Assembly: GCF_031455295.1 (NCBI RefSeq)
Contig: NZ_JAVDSL010000001.1
Location: 62,001 to 126,000 of the forward strand
Source of the DNA: Leifsonia sp. 1010
Lineage (GTDB): Bacteria > Actinomycetota > Actinomycetes > Actinomycetales > Microbacteriaceae
Direction: 5' to 3'
DNA length: 64,000 nt
Positions 33,732 through 42,605 of this stretch are shown here, piece by piece (the stretch's first letter is position 1; every line of letters begins with the position of its first letter). A program made the translations under genes and the position numbers. The notes below the pieces were generated by a model that did not search any database, was not told the origin of the DNA, and saw nothing but the letters and a program-made list of their open reading frames with translations.

Positions 33732-36700
33732 CTAGAACCAGCCGAACAGGCGGTCCAGGAGGTCGAGCAGCCAGTCGAGGACCGGGATGCCCGTGTGCGG
33801 CTTGTCGGCCTTGATCTTGAGGGTGGTCCAACCGATCACACTGTTGGACGCGTCCTGCACGGACAGCTTGTGCTGGCCGTTGTCCGCGTCCTTCGGCAGC
33901 GTGAGCGTCAGCACGCCGTCCGCCGGGACCTGGACCCATCCACCGCTCAGGTTCTGCGGCTTCGAGTACAACCAGACCGACACCCACTCGCCGGCGTGCT
34001 GCTTGCCGACCGTCACGCGCACGGTGTCACCCGGGCGGTAGGTGTCCTTGTCGACGGTGACCTTGTCCTCGAGCGCCTTCTTGAGCGCCGACTCCTTGGC
34101 CGCTTTCGGGTCGGTACCCGGTTTCGGGTTGGTCGGGGCGTCCGCCACGGTGAGCGGGACGCGGACCGTCGTGCCCGAATCGGGAGCGGTCAGCACCAGC
34201 GCACTGGCGCCCGCCGCATCCGCCGGGACGGTGAAGGTCACGGTCGCGTTGCCCGCGGCATCCACCGGCACGGAGCCGATCGCGGTCGATCCGTTCCAGG
34301 AGAGGTCGAGCTTCGTGTTCGCCGGGCTGCCGAGCGAGGTGAGGTTCAGCTTGGACACCTGGAGGGTGACCTGCTGGCCGCGCTGGAGCGTCCCGGTCGG
34401 CACGCCGCTGACGCCGACGCCGCGCTTGGCGAAGCTGGGCGAGAGCGGGCTGTTCTTCTGGATGTAGCTGATCCACGCGTCACGGTCGATCAGTCCCGAG
34501 TCCTTCGTGTTCGACCCCGCAGCGAAGGCGCGGAAGTTGTCGCCGCCCTGCAGGAGGAACGAGAAGGACCCGATGCGGTACGACTTGGCGGGGTCGATCG
34601 GCTGGCCGTTCACGACGATGCTCGTGATGCGGTCGCCCTCCGGCCGGGTGGCGTCGTACGCGTAGCTGACGTTCTTCGACAGTCCCAGGTTGAGGAACGG
34701 CCGGCTCGGAACGGTGCCGTCGGCGTTGCGCTGCCACTGCTGCTCGAGCGCCTGCTTGAACTGCGCCCCGGTGAGGGACGTGGTCCACAGGTTGTTCACG
34801 AACGGCAGCACCGCGTTGGCCTGGGCGTAGGTGACGGTCCCGTCGGTGCCGTAGAGGAGCTCCGCCCGCAGACCGCCCGGGTTGACCACGCCGATCTCGG
34901 CGCCGCCGAGCTCCTGCGAGGAGAGGCTGGACAGCAGCGAGTCGGCGACCAGGTTGCCGAGGGTCGACTCGCTCGAACGGTCGTCACGCGCTCCGTTGAG
35001 GTACGCGGTGGTGATGTCCTTCGTCACCGAGCCGACCTTCTGGTTGCCGATCACGGCCGCGTCGGCGAGCGCCTTGTCGACGATCGTCTTGACGGCGGCG
35101 ACCCGCGGGTAGGCGGCGACGAGGGCGTCATCCGCGTCCGTGGTGCGGGCGACGTTGCGGGCGGTGTACGAGGTGACCGTCTCGGTCTCCGGGTCCACCG
35201 TCAGCTTCACCTGGCCGATGTTCTCACCGTAGCTGCCGGTCTGGAGGATCGGGCGGGTCTTGCCGTCCACTCCCGGAACCGGGGCATCCCACGCGTACTG
35301 CTTGTGGGTGTGGCCGGTGAAGATCGCCGCGACCTTCGCGCTCGTCTTGGTGACGATGTCGGCGAACGCTCCACCTGCCGCGACCTCCTGCTCGAGCGTC
35401 GCACCCTCCGGCGTCCCGAAGCCGGCACCCTCGTGGTACTCCGCGACCAGCACGTCGGCCTCGCCGTTGGCGGGGTCGCCGTCGGTCAGCTCACCGGCGA
35501 CGCGGTTGACCGCCTCCACCGGGTCGCCGAAGTCGAGCGACGAGACGCCGCCCGGCGAGACCAGCGTCGGGGTCTCCTGCGTGACGGCACCGATGACGCC
35601 GACGGTCAGGCCGTCGACGGCGAAGGTGGCGTACTCGGGGAGGGCCGGGGTCTTCGTGCCCTTCTCGTACACGTTGGCGCCGAGGTAGGAGAAGTCGGCC
35701 GCATCCTTCACACGTCCGGTGAGGTCGGCGTAGCCCTTGTCGAACTCGTGGTTGCCCACGGCGCTCGCCTTCAGCTGCAGCGTGTTGAGCACGTCGATCG
35801 TCGGGATGTCGCCAGCGGTCGCCGAGGCGAACAGCGAGGCGCCGATGTTGTCGCCGCTGGAGAGGAAGAGCGAGTTCGCGTCGCCCGCCTCCGCCTTGAG
35901 CTTCTCGATCGTTCCCGCGAACTTCACGGTGTTGGCGTCGATCCTGCCGTGGAAGTCGTTGATGTTCAGCAGGTTCAGCGTGACCGGCTTCGGCGTGAGG
36001 CCAAGACCCACGACGATCGGGTCATGGTCGCTCGACCGGTACGGGTCGGCCGCGTAGAAGTTCGTGACGTTGTAGTTGTAGCGGCTGTACTCCAGCGCCA
36101 CCGACTCGCCCGAGTTGATGTTCCACACGTCCGCGCCGGTGATGGCTGCGTTCGCCGCAGGCGACGCGAGCACGTGGTCGAGGGAGCCGACGGTCCCGCC
36201 GAACGAGTAGGTCGCCTTCGCCGTGCGGGTGCTGACCTGGTCGACGTAACCGGCGTCGGTCAGGACCTTGATCGGGTCCTCCTTCAGGTACGCGTTGAAG
36301 TCGCCGATGAGGAGCACCTTGTCGGTCTTCAGCGCGGCCTTGCGCTCGTTCGCGAACGCGACGAGGGCGTTGGCCTGCTTGACGCGGGAGGCGTTGGATG
36401 CGCCCTGGCCGTCTCCCTGGTCGGCGTCCTCACCGGTGCCGGACCCCTTCGACTTGAAGTGGTTCACGATGGCGAGGAATGCGGAGGAGTCCTTCGCGCC
36501 GACCTTCTTGAAGGCCTGGGCGAGCGGCTGACGCGCGTTCGAGAAAGCCGGGTCGTCGAGGATCTTCGCGTCGCCGACCGGGACCGCATTCGCCTTCTTG
36601 TAGATGAACGCGGTGCGGATGACGTCCTCCGTCGCCGGCAGGGTCGCCGGCGACTTCACGTACGCCCAGACCTCGGAGCCGGCCGCCGCGTTCAGGGCGG

Positions 36701-38504
36701 TGACCAGGCTGGCGAGGGCGGAGTCGCGGTTCTCGCCGAAGCGGGCCGAGTTCTCGATCTCCTCGAGCGACACCACGTCGGCGCTCAGGCCGTTGATCGC
36801 CGCGACGATCTTGTCCTGCTGGCGCTTCAGGTTGGTCGCGTCGGCGGCGCCGCGGGCGTCGCATCCGCTGTTGACCGTGATGGGGTTGCCGTCGCGGTCC
36901 GTGTAGAAGGTGCAGCCGCTGAGCTGGTCGCCCGTCGTGGTGAAGTAGTTCAGCACGTTGAACGTCGCGAGCCGCAGGTCGCCACCGACGCTCTCCGGGG
37001 CGGCGGTGCGGGTATTCGTGAACGCGACCGGCTGGACCGCGTCGGCGTTCGCCGGCGTGAGCTCGCTGGTCGGCTGGAACTTCCAGGCGTTGTTGCGGTA
37101 GTCGAGCACGACCGGCTTCGTGAACGCGACCGGCTCGCCGACGCGGACCGGGTTGCTCAACGAGAGGTACGGCAGGGGCTTCGACTTGTTCGCCGCGCTC
37201 AGGAAGTTGGTGGATGCGCCGTCGTCGAGCGTGACCGCGCGGGCCGCGTTGTCGGCGACGACCGCGGCGTACTCGGGCGAACCCGGACGCGCCGCCTCGG
37301 TCGGCTGCACCAGCGGCTTGTCACCCGCGGCGAGGCCGATCTCGCCGTACTGGTTGGCGGCGTACACGTCGGTGACGGTGAACGCGCCCTGCGGCGCGAG
37401 CAGCATCCCCTCGAGGCTCTCCCGCTGGGCGGCCGTGCCGGGCAGTCCGACCGTCGCCGGCACCGGTGCGGTGACCGTCGACGCGTCGAGCTTCGTCACG
37501 CCGGTCGCGGTGATCTCCGTGAGGCCGTTGAACTCGCTGACGGCGCCCGTGACCTTCACGTAGTCGCCCGCGGCGACCGTTCCGGCGAAGGACGAGCCGT
37601 AGACGAAGACGGCGTCGGAGGCCGTGTGCGTCGCGAGGTCGACTGCGCCGCCTGTCCCGGGGGTCTGGATGTAGAACCCGTTGAACCCGCCGGTCGCGTA
37701 CTGCGCCGTCACGACACCGACGGTGGTGACCGTCGTGCCCGCCTTCGGGCTCGTGTCGCCGGTGCCCTGGATCTCCGCGATCGGGACGGTGGCGCCGTCA
37801 CCCGGCGTGCCGGGGTCGCCGGGGTCGCCCGGGTCGCCGGGGTCGCCGGGCGCGCTCGCGGCGTTCTGCGGCGTGATGGTGGCGCTGAGGGTGAAGTCTG
37901 CGCTGTTGTCGTCGGTGTCGGCGAAGTTCGTGCGGACCAGCGACTTGACGTCGGTGTTCCCCGACGGTGCCGTGGCCTTCGCCTTCTCGAACGCGTTGGA
38001 GGTGCCGTAGCCGAGGAGGTCGGCGACGTCCGCGTTGCCGGTCACCGAGCCGGTCGGGAGGGTCAGCGCCGAGGCGGTCTTCGCGAGGACCAGGGTGCCG
38101 GTGGTGCCGCTGGGGTTGAGGGCGCCGCTCGTGACGTCCGGCGTCGGCAGGGCCTGGCCGTTCGTGCCGTTCGACCCGCCGGCGACGAGGTAATACCCCT
38201 TGGCGCCGATGGAGCCGGTCAGCGGAACGATGCCGGTGGAGGCGCTCGTGCCGGTGGCCGGCCGGTACTGGATGCTCCATCCCGCCAGGCTGACGGCGTT
38301 GTCCCCCGGGTTGTAGAGCTCGACGAACTTGTTCGTGAAGGCGGCGCCGGCGCTCCCGCCGGACAGATACGCCTCGTTGATGACGACACCGGTGCCGTCG
38401 GTGCTGGCGAACGCCGGGGTCGCGACGAGCGAACCGGCGGCGAGGCCGGCCCCCGCGAGCGCGGCGGCGGCGACGCGCGCCAGCCTGCCGAATCTGGTTG
38501 ACAT
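33732..38504 (-). CDS. Secreted ExeM/NucH-type endonuclease fused to a 5'-nucleotidase
   Basis: 1590 residues from ATG 38504, which has GAGGAG just upstream; the longer frame beyond it is a shadow of the LysR gene. Order of parts: signal peptide (cut after PAFA), lamin-tail domain (VVINEAYLSGGSAGAAFTNKFVELYNPG), a PGD-repeat hinge, an OB-like domain (IAEIQGTGD...GFYIQTPG), an endonuclease/exonuclease/phosphatase domain (LRLATFNVLNYF, VSLEEIEN, IGDFNAYLKED, SSDHDPIVVGL), a metallophosphatase 5'-nucleotidase (LNINDFHGRID, SSGDNIGAS, VGNHEFDKG, FTGHTHKQY), its C-terminal substrate domain, and Ig-like tail domains. It can degrade extracellular DNA and dephosphorylate the nucleotides. The tail ends DWLLDLLDRLFGWF with no LPXTG. 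Confidence 0.92.
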   Translation of the reverse strand: MSTRFGRLARVAAAALAGAGLAAGSLVATPAFASTDGTGVVINEAYLSGGSAGAAFTNKFVELYNPGDNAVSLAGWSIQYRPATGTSASTGIVPLTGSIGAKGYYLVAGGSNGTNGQALPTPDVTSGALNPSGTTGTLVLAKTASALTLPTGSVTGNADVADLLGYGTSNAFEKAKATAPSGNTDVKSLVRTNFADTDDNSADFTLSATITPQNAASAPGDPGDPGDPGDPGTPGDGATVPIAEIQGTGDTSPKAGTTVTTVGVVTAQYATGGFNGFYIQTPGTGGAVDLATHTASDAVFVYGSSFAGTVAAGDYVKVTGAVSEFNGLTEITATGVTKLDASTVTAPVPATVGLPGTAAQRESLEGMLLAPQGAFTVTDVYAANQYGEIGLAAGDKPLVQPTEAARPGSPEYAAVVADNAARAVTLDDGASTNFLSAANKSKPLPYLSLSNPVRVGEPVAFTKPVVLDYRNNAWKFQPTSELTPANADAVQPVAFTNTRTAAPESVGGDLRLATFNVLNYFTTTGDQLSGCTFYTDRDGNPITVNSGCDARGAADATNLKRQQDKIVAAINGLSADVVSLEEIENSARFGENRDSALASLVTALNAAAGSEVWAYVKSPATLPATEDVIRTAFIYKKANAVPVGDAKILDDPAFSNARQPLAQAFKKVGAKDSSAFLAIVNHFKSKGSGTGEDADQGDGQGASNASRVKQANALVAFANERKAALKTDKVLLIGDFNAYLKEDPIKVLTDAGYVDQVSTRTAKATYSFGGTVGSLDHVLASPAANAAITGADVWNINSGESVALEYSRYNYNVTNFYAADPYRSSDHDPIVVGLGLTPKPVTLNLLNINDFHGRIDANTVKFAGTIEKLKAEAGDANSLFLSSGDNIGASLFASATAGDIPTIDVLNTLQLKASAVGNHEFDKGYADLTGRVKDAADFSYLGANVYEKGTKTPALPEYATFAVDGLTVGVIGAVTQETPTLVSPGGVSSLDFGDPVEAVNRVAGELTDGDPANGEADVLVAEYHEGAGFGTPEGATLEQEVAAGGAFADIVTKTSAKVAAIFTGHTHKQYAWDAPVPGVDGKTRPILQTGSYGENIGQVKLTVDPETETVTSYTARNVARTTDADDALVAAYPRVAAVKTIVDKALADAAVIGNQKVGSVTKDITTAYLNGARDDRSSESTLGNLVADSLLSSLSSQELGGAEIGVVNPGGLRAELLYGTDGTVTYAQANAVLPFVNNLWTTSLTGAQFKQALEQQWQRNADGTVPSRPFLNLGLSKNVSYAYDATRPEGDRITSIVVNGQPIDPAKSYRIGSFSFLLQGGDNFRAFAAGSNTKDSGLIDRDAWISYIQKNSPLSPSFAKRGVGVSGVPTGTLQRGQQVTLQVSKLNLTSLGSPANTKLDLSWNGSTAIGSVPVDAAGNATVTFTVPADAAGASALVLTAPDSGTTVRVPLTVADAPTNPKPGTDPKAAKESALKKALEDKVTVDKDTYRPGDTVRVTVGKQHAGEWVSVWLYSKPQNLSGGWVQVPADGVLTLTLPKDADNGQHKLSVQDASNSVIGWTTLKIKADKPHTGIPVLDWLLDLLDRLFGWF

Positions 38505-38669
38505 TGTTCTCCTCGGTCGGTGAGGTGTGGGATGAGTCCGCGCCCACCGTAGGGACGGCGTGGAACGGGACTGTTTCTCGTGTGTGAACGTACAGAAAAC
38601 TCGTTCAGGGGTAGACCGCTCATTTGAGCACCGCACGGGGGAACGCGCCGATACGCCATGATGAGAGGC

Positions 38670-39545
38670 ATGCGGATCGACGAGATCGCCCACTTCCGGG
38701 CGCTGGCCGCGGAGGGCCATCCGGCTCTCGCCGCCGAGACCCTCGGGGTGTCCCAGTCGACCCTCACACGCTCGCTCGCACGGCTCGAGCAGGAGATGGG
38801 CGTCGAGCTGTTCGACCGCCGGCGCGGCCACCTGGAGCTCAACCAGTACGGCGAGATCCTGCTCGCGCACGCGGTGCGGGCCGAGTCGGAGCTCGAGAAC
38901 GCGCGAGCGCGCATCGAGGCGCTGCGCGACCCGTCCGGCGGCACCGTCTCGGTCGCCTACGTCTCGTCCTTCGGCGGGTGGCTCATCCCGAAGGTCATCA
39001 GCGAGTACCGCGGGCTGTTCCCCGACATCCGTTTCGTGCTGCGCGGGGGAACCGCGGACACGGTGCTGGATGCGCTCCGCGACGGCGCGGCCGATGTCGC
39101 GTTCCTCAGCCCGGACCCGCGCGACCCCGAGATCGAGTGGGAGCCGTTGACCGCCGAACGGCTGGTGCTCGGCGTGCCGGAGGGGCATCCCCTCGCCGGA
39201 GCGACGGCGGTCAGCGTTCCGGACCTCGAGCCATACGACCTGGTGGCCCTGCGCACCGGCTCGGGCCTCCGCCACATCGCGGACGCCTACTTCGCCGCGC
39301 ACGGTGTCGTGATGAACCCGGTCATCGAGGTCACCGAGCTCTCGACCCTGCGCGGACTGGTGCGCGACGGCGTCGGTGCCGCGCTCATCCCCGACACTCC
39401 GGCCGAGCCGGGGATCGTGGCGGTGCCGCTGCGGGACGAGGCAACGCGCATCATCGGCCTGGCCCGCAACCGCACCCGCTCGCAGTCGGCGGCCGCGGCG
39501 CAGTTCGCGCGCTTCGTCCGCGAGGAGCTCGACTCGATCGGGTGA
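38670..39545 (+). CDS. LysR family transcriptional regulator
   Basis: 291 residues from ATG 38670 (MRIDEIAHF), the third ATG in this frame, with GAGAGG close upstream. HTH: HPALAAETLGVSQSTLTRSLARLEQEMGVELFDRRRGHLELNQYG. The effector domain shows SVAYVSSFGGWLIPKVISEY, DVAFLSPDP and the closing VPLRDEATRIIGLARN. It is divergent from the secreted nuclease gene, which it may control in response to nucleotides or phosphate; no clear T-N11-A palindrome was identified in the 165 bp between. Confidence 0.9.
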   Translation: MRIDEIAHFRALAAEGHPALAAETLGVSQSTLTRSLARLEQEMGVELFDRRRGHLELNQYGEILLAHAVRAESELENARARIEALRDPSGGTVSVAYVSSFGGWLIPKVISEYRGLFPDIRFVLRGGTADTVLDALRDGAADVAFLSPDPRDPEIEWEPLTAERLVLGVPEGHPLAGATAVSVPDLEPYDLVALRTGSGLRHIADAYFAAHGVVMNPVIEVTELSTLRGLVRDGVGAALIPDTPAEPGIVAVPLRDEATRIIGLARNRTRSQSAAAAQFARFVREELDSIG

Positions 39546-39563
39546 GTCCTCTTCGGCCCGGGC

Positions 39564-39908
39564 TCAGCGAGCGGCGGGGTCCTGGCGCCTGGCGAGGAAT
39601 CCCTCACGCTCATCGAGGTGCCGGGCGCTCATCCGGTGGAAGTCCTCCTCCAGTGCGGAGACGACCTGCAGGCCAGCGTGAAAGCTCTCGTCCGTGTCCT
39701 GGACCACGCCCTGGAATCGGGACCGGAAGTCTGGGTGGTCGGTGACGCCCTGGCGCTCCGCAACCGCGTAGAACGTTTCCAGCAACGTCGTGATCTGCGA
39801 GCGGTAGAAGCCGAGGTGCTCGTCCGCCTCGTCGATCCGTCGTCGCGCGGCGAACGCCGCTCTGTCCTGGTCGGCTTCGAGGTCAGCGAGCGAGGTGTAG
39901 CCCGTCAC
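39564..39908 (-). CDS. Small helical protein 2 of the lipase operon (TlaA/Lap-like candidate)
   Basis: 114 residues, almost wholly helical and charged: LADLEADQDRAAFAARRRIDEADEHLGFYRSQITTLLETFYAVAERQ, then DFRSRFQGVVQDTDESFHAGLQVVSALEEDFHRMSARHLDER. No WXG motif, signal peptide or Cys. Length and helical hairpin form match the ~100-residue LXG-associated proteins (DUF3958/DUF5082-like) that dock onto type VII toxins. Its start overlaps the stop of the gene before it (ATGA at 39905-39908). Specific family membership is inference. Confidence 0.75.
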   Translation of the reverse strand: MTGYTSLADLEADQDRAAFAARRRIDEADEHLGFYRSQITTLLETFYAVAERQGVTDHPDFRSRFQGVVQDTDESFHAGLQVVSALEEDFHRMSARHLDEREGFLARRQDPAAR

Positions 39909-40246
39909 GTGATGCTCTCGATTCCCCGCGCATAATCTTTCTGCGCAGCGATCTCGGCGATGCCATCCTTCACCTTCTGAGCGACGGCCCCCGAGAGGAC
40001 GTCGTCGCTGTTGTCGGAGGCCAGCGCCGAGGAGATGTGCCTGGCAGCCTCGGCCACAGCCGCGAGTTGCTCGGCTCTGATTCTCGCGTAGCGCCGGGCG
40101 ACGTCCGGCGGGAACACGGAATCGAGAAGGTCGACCCGAGCGCGGCGGATCTCAGCGTCCAGCGCGTTGTGCGTGGCATCCGGCCCCGCGTTCTGGGAGA
40201 GGATGTCGGCGATCGGGTTGCGATCGCCGGGGCGATGGTCAGGCAC
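39905..40246 (-). CDS. Small helical protein 1 of the lipase operon (TlaA/Lap-like candidate)
   Basis: 113 residues from GTG 40246, preceded by AGGAAGGA. Predicted helices: THNALDAEIRRARVDLLDSVF, DVARRYARIRAEQLAAVAEAARHISSALAS and VLSGAVAQKVKDGIAEIAAQKDY. It resembles the short ESX-like/DUF5344-type partners of LXG toxins in size and helical hairpin layout, but lacks a WXG turn. It lies 35 bp after the lipase gene and overlaps the next gene by 4 bp. Function by context only: targeting partner or chaperone of the lipase. Confidence 0.75.
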   Translation of the reverse strand: MPDHRPGDRNPIADILSQNAGPDATHNALDAEIRRARVDLLDSVFPPDVARRYARIRAEQLAAVAEAARHISSALASDNSDDVLSGAVAQKVKDGIAEIAAQKDYARGIESIT

Positions 40247-40281
40247 GCTGCCGTCCTTCCTGGGCTAGTGGCGACATCGAG

Positions 40282-41472
40282 CTAAGGGGAGGTGAACGCC
40301 GCCGCGGCATGGATGTCCTGAGCCAGCGTATTGACGATCGCGTTGCGGATACCGTCCTCCAGCGCCGTGACCATCCTGATCTGACGATTCACGAGCGAAT
40401 CCACGGCTCCGATCGCGTCTCGGTCGAGATTGTCGTGGACAGCAAGCCGATTGACGGCCACGCTGTTCTCGATGTCCGTGACGGTCATCGTCGGATGAAG
40501 GGATACGTAGAGGTTCTTGGCGTCGCGCAGGGCATCCTCCATTTCGGACTCGACGCTGCCGTTGGCGTTCTTGATCGCCTTCAGCTGCTCCGTGAGCCCG
40601 CCGATCTTCTTCGCAAGCGCCAGCGCCGGCTCCATCGCCACGAGCACCTTGGGATACGGGGAGTCCTTCTGCATCTTCCACACGGCCTGGGCCGCAGCGG
40701 TCTGATCCAGGTTGTAGAGGATCACGCCGAGGTCGACCGCCGTGCATCCCGCGCCGATGATCTCGCCCGTGGGTCCGTAGCGAAAGGCCTGCGGCTCACC
40801 TTTGTCGTCCTTCCCGATGTTGTGATAGCCGAGAAGGGAGCCGTCGGGTTCGTCGTAGACGAACATGCCGGCACCGGTCAGGTTCCCGAGCGCGTTCCCG
40901 ACCGTATCGAAACGGTTGACGTAGTTCTTCAACGGGTTCGTTCCAGCCAGGTTCTGCGACGTCAGCCAGTCCTTCGTCCTCGGCGTCAAGACCCGCCACG
41001 GATCCGGGCCGTTGAACGACGTCGCGGGCCAGCGATTCTCCGCCGCGACCAGCAGGGCGAGAAAGCCGCCAAGGGAATGTCCGACGGTCGCGAACGTCGC
41101 CTCCGGATGGTCCGCTTGCACGAGCTCTCTCACCTTTGCGGCGAACGCCTTCGCATCCTCCGCCTGAGCGGTCTGAGTCGCCAGCATCACACCGGCGTCC
41201 GCGGCGATGTCATGCGGATCGTCGAAGTTCGTCCCCGCGAAAGCGATGGAGACCTGCGAGTAGTCCTCGACACCATTCACGATCGGGACGACGGCCATGC
41301 CCTGGAACCCGTCGTTCACGTCGGCGGAGACGACGATGACCTTCCATTGTTGTTTGGACGAATCACTGTCGGTATAGAACGTCTGTCCAGCGCGGCTGGG
41401 CGGCCGCTGCACCAGCGGGTCGACCTTGTACACCCAGTTCGCTATGGACTCGTAATCCTCGGCCGTGGTCAT
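40282..41472 (-). CDS. Lipase with C-terminal helical domain (TslA-like reverse-domain type VII toxin candidate)
   Basis: 396 residues. An N-terminal lipase domain without signal peptide spans about 1-240: VSIAFAGTNFDDPHD (oxyanion region of class 3/DUF2974 lipases), ATVGHSLGGFLALL with Ser133, Asp189 in NYVNRFDTVGN and His217 in LGYHNIG as the probable triad. Residues ~255-396 form a helical domain rich in A/N/D (EPALALAKKIGGLTEQLK, ESEMEDALRDAKNLYVSL, DAIGAVDSLVNRQIRMVTALEDG). Catalysis first and helical export domain last is the arrangement of the S. aureus type VII lipase toxin TslA. The start overlaps the stop of a lipoprotein gene (ATGA). GC is visibly lower than flanking DNA, suggesting transfer. 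A plain cytosolic lipase cannot be excluded. Confidence 0.85.
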   Translation of the reverse strand: MTTAEDYESIANWVYKVDPLVQRPPSRAGQTFYTDSDSSKQQWKVIVVSADVNDGFQGMAVVPIVNGVEDYSQVSIAFAGTNFDDPHDIAADAGVMLATQTAQAEDAKAFAAKVRELVQADHPEATFATVGHSLGGFLALLVAAENRWPATSFNGPDPWRVLTPRTKDWLTSQNLAGTNPLKNYVNRFDTVGNALGNLTGAGMFVYDEPDGSLLGYHNIGKDDKGEPQAFRYGPTGEIIGAGCTAVDLGVILYNLDQTAAAQAVWKMQKDSPYPKVLVAMEPALALAKKIGGLTEQLKAIKNANGSVESEMEDALRDAKNLYVSLHPTMTVTDIENSVAVNRLAVHDNLDRDAIGAVDSLVNRQIRMVTALEDGIRNAIVNTLAQDIHAAAAFTSP

Positions 41473-41852
41473 TTCATAACCTCGGACGTGCCGTCGCTAT
41501 ATCGCACTGTCACCGACTCGGTAGCAGGCGAAGCGTCCGGATCGGGTAGTGGATCGCCTCCGACAACGCTGACGCCGAAGATCTCTTGGTACGTCTTACC
41601 TGCGATGGTGACGACCGCATTGGTCGACCACTCGCCCGAACCGTCAATACTGCCTTCCCTCGTATATTCGATGATCTCTACGGCCGGCCAATTCACCTTG
41701 AACTTCTTCGCCAGCATCCGCTGGTACCCGATGTTTTCGGCCGGTGTCGTTTTCTGTTTCAGGGCGTCTCCTATCGACGAACACCCGCTGAGGGCGGCGA
41801 TGAGGGCGGCGATGACGGCCACACGGGCCACAACCCCACGCCCATGCTTCAT
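41469..41852 (-). CDS. Small lipoprotein, candidate immunity protein for the lipase
   Basis: 127 residues from ATG 41852, with GAGGATGG upstream. A lipoprotein signal peptide is clear: MKHGRGVVARVAVIAALIAALSGC with lipobox LSGC at 21-24. The mature part (~100 residues) has one helix (ENIGYQRMLAKKFKVNW) and beta strands (VEIIEYTREG, NAVVTIAGKTYQEIFGV, ESVTVRYSDGTSEVMK), consistent with a cystatin-like fold such as the DUF4467 lipoproteins found in Firmicute type VII loci. It is the first gene of the operon and overlaps the lipase start by 4 bp. In Staphylococcus the TslA toxin is neutralised by the lipoprotein TilA; the same role is proposed here by analogy. Confidence 0.8.
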   Translation of the reverse strand: MKHGRGVVARVAVIAALIAALSGCSSIGDALKQKTTPAENIGYQRMLAKKFKVNWPAVEIIEYTREGSIDGSGEWSTNAVVTIAGKTYQEIFGVSVVGGDPLPDPDASPATESVTVRYSDGTSEVMK

Positions 41853-42076
41853 GGAACCATCCTCATATGCAAGCATTCCGCGTACCAATGCCACGGCTTT
41901 CGGCGAGGCTAGCGCATCCGCACCCTTGCGGCGCCGATTGCGGCCATAGTGGTCGGCATCGACGGACTCCCACCCCCAGCGGACACGCCGCGTCACACGA
42001 GACGCACAGCGCGCTCCAATGCGCTTGACTATGCCCGCTCCACCTCACACAACACGTGTCTTGGAAAGGACTCCTC

Positions 42077-42559
42077 GTGACGTCTCCGCAGTACCCGACC
42101 ACCTCCGCCGCTCCGACCGGCCAGACTCCGCTCTGGGCGCCGCTTTACGGGGCGACGATCGGACAGGCCATCAAGCGCTTCTTCACGAAGTACGCGGACT
42201 TCACCGGGCGCGCCAGCCGTAGCGAGTACTGGTGGTGGATCCTCTTCTCGGTCATCGTCGCCATCGTGCTCGAAGTGCTGGCCCTCGGCCTCGGCTTCGC
42301 GGGGGCGACCGTGAACGACGACGGCACCTCGACGCCCGGCCCGCTGTTCTGGATCCCCGGGCTGCTGATCGCGGCGTGGTCGCTCGGGACGATCGTCCCC
42401 CACCTGGCCCTCATCTGGCGTCGACTGCACGACGCCGACCTGGCCGGTCCGTTCTTCTTCCTCGGTTTCGTCCCGATCGTCGGCGGCATCACCGTGCTCG
42501 TCCTGACGATCCTGCCCTCGAAGCCCGAGGGCGCGCGCTTCGACCGCCCCCGCGCCTAG
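42077..42559 (+). CDS. DUF805 family membrane protein
   Basis: 160 residues from GTG 42077, with GGAAAGGA upstream. A Pro/Thr-rich start leads to AIKRFFTKYADFTGRASRSEYWWWILFSVIVAIVL, the DUF805 signature (F.KY.DF.GRASRSEYWW), followed by further spans and the conserved P.LAL..RRLHD.D. Three to four membrane helices in total. The family is widespread and of unknown function. The 224 bp upstream (41853-42076) show nothing beyond this ribosome site. Confidence 0.92.
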   Translation: MTSPQYPTTSAAPTGQTPLWAPLYGATIGQAIKRFFTKYADFTGRASRSEYWWWILFSVIVAIVLEVLALGLGFAGATVNDDGTSTPGPLFWIPGLLIAAWSLGTIVPHLALIWRRLHDADLAGPFFFLGFVPIVGGITVLVLTILPSKPEGARFDRPRA

Positions 42560-42605
42560 CGGAGGCAGGGCCGGCTCAGCTGCAGCGCTCGTCCAGCGGG
42601 AGTGC

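Noticed and set aside
37796-37860. Collagen-like or prophage tail repeat at the PGD run in the nuclease
   Set aside because: Only five PGD/PGT units; it is a short flexible hinge between domains.
33726-38501. A 1591-codon open frame on the plus strand opposite the secreted nuclease gene
   Set aside because: It mirrors codon positions of a clearly real gene, is made of low-complexity R/D/V/G-rich sequence, and has no family signature. Long antisense frames are expected at this GC content.
39564-40246. WXG100 ESX substrates
   Set aside because: Both small proteins have the right length but no WXG turn, so they were placed with LXG-partner-like helical proteins by context instead.
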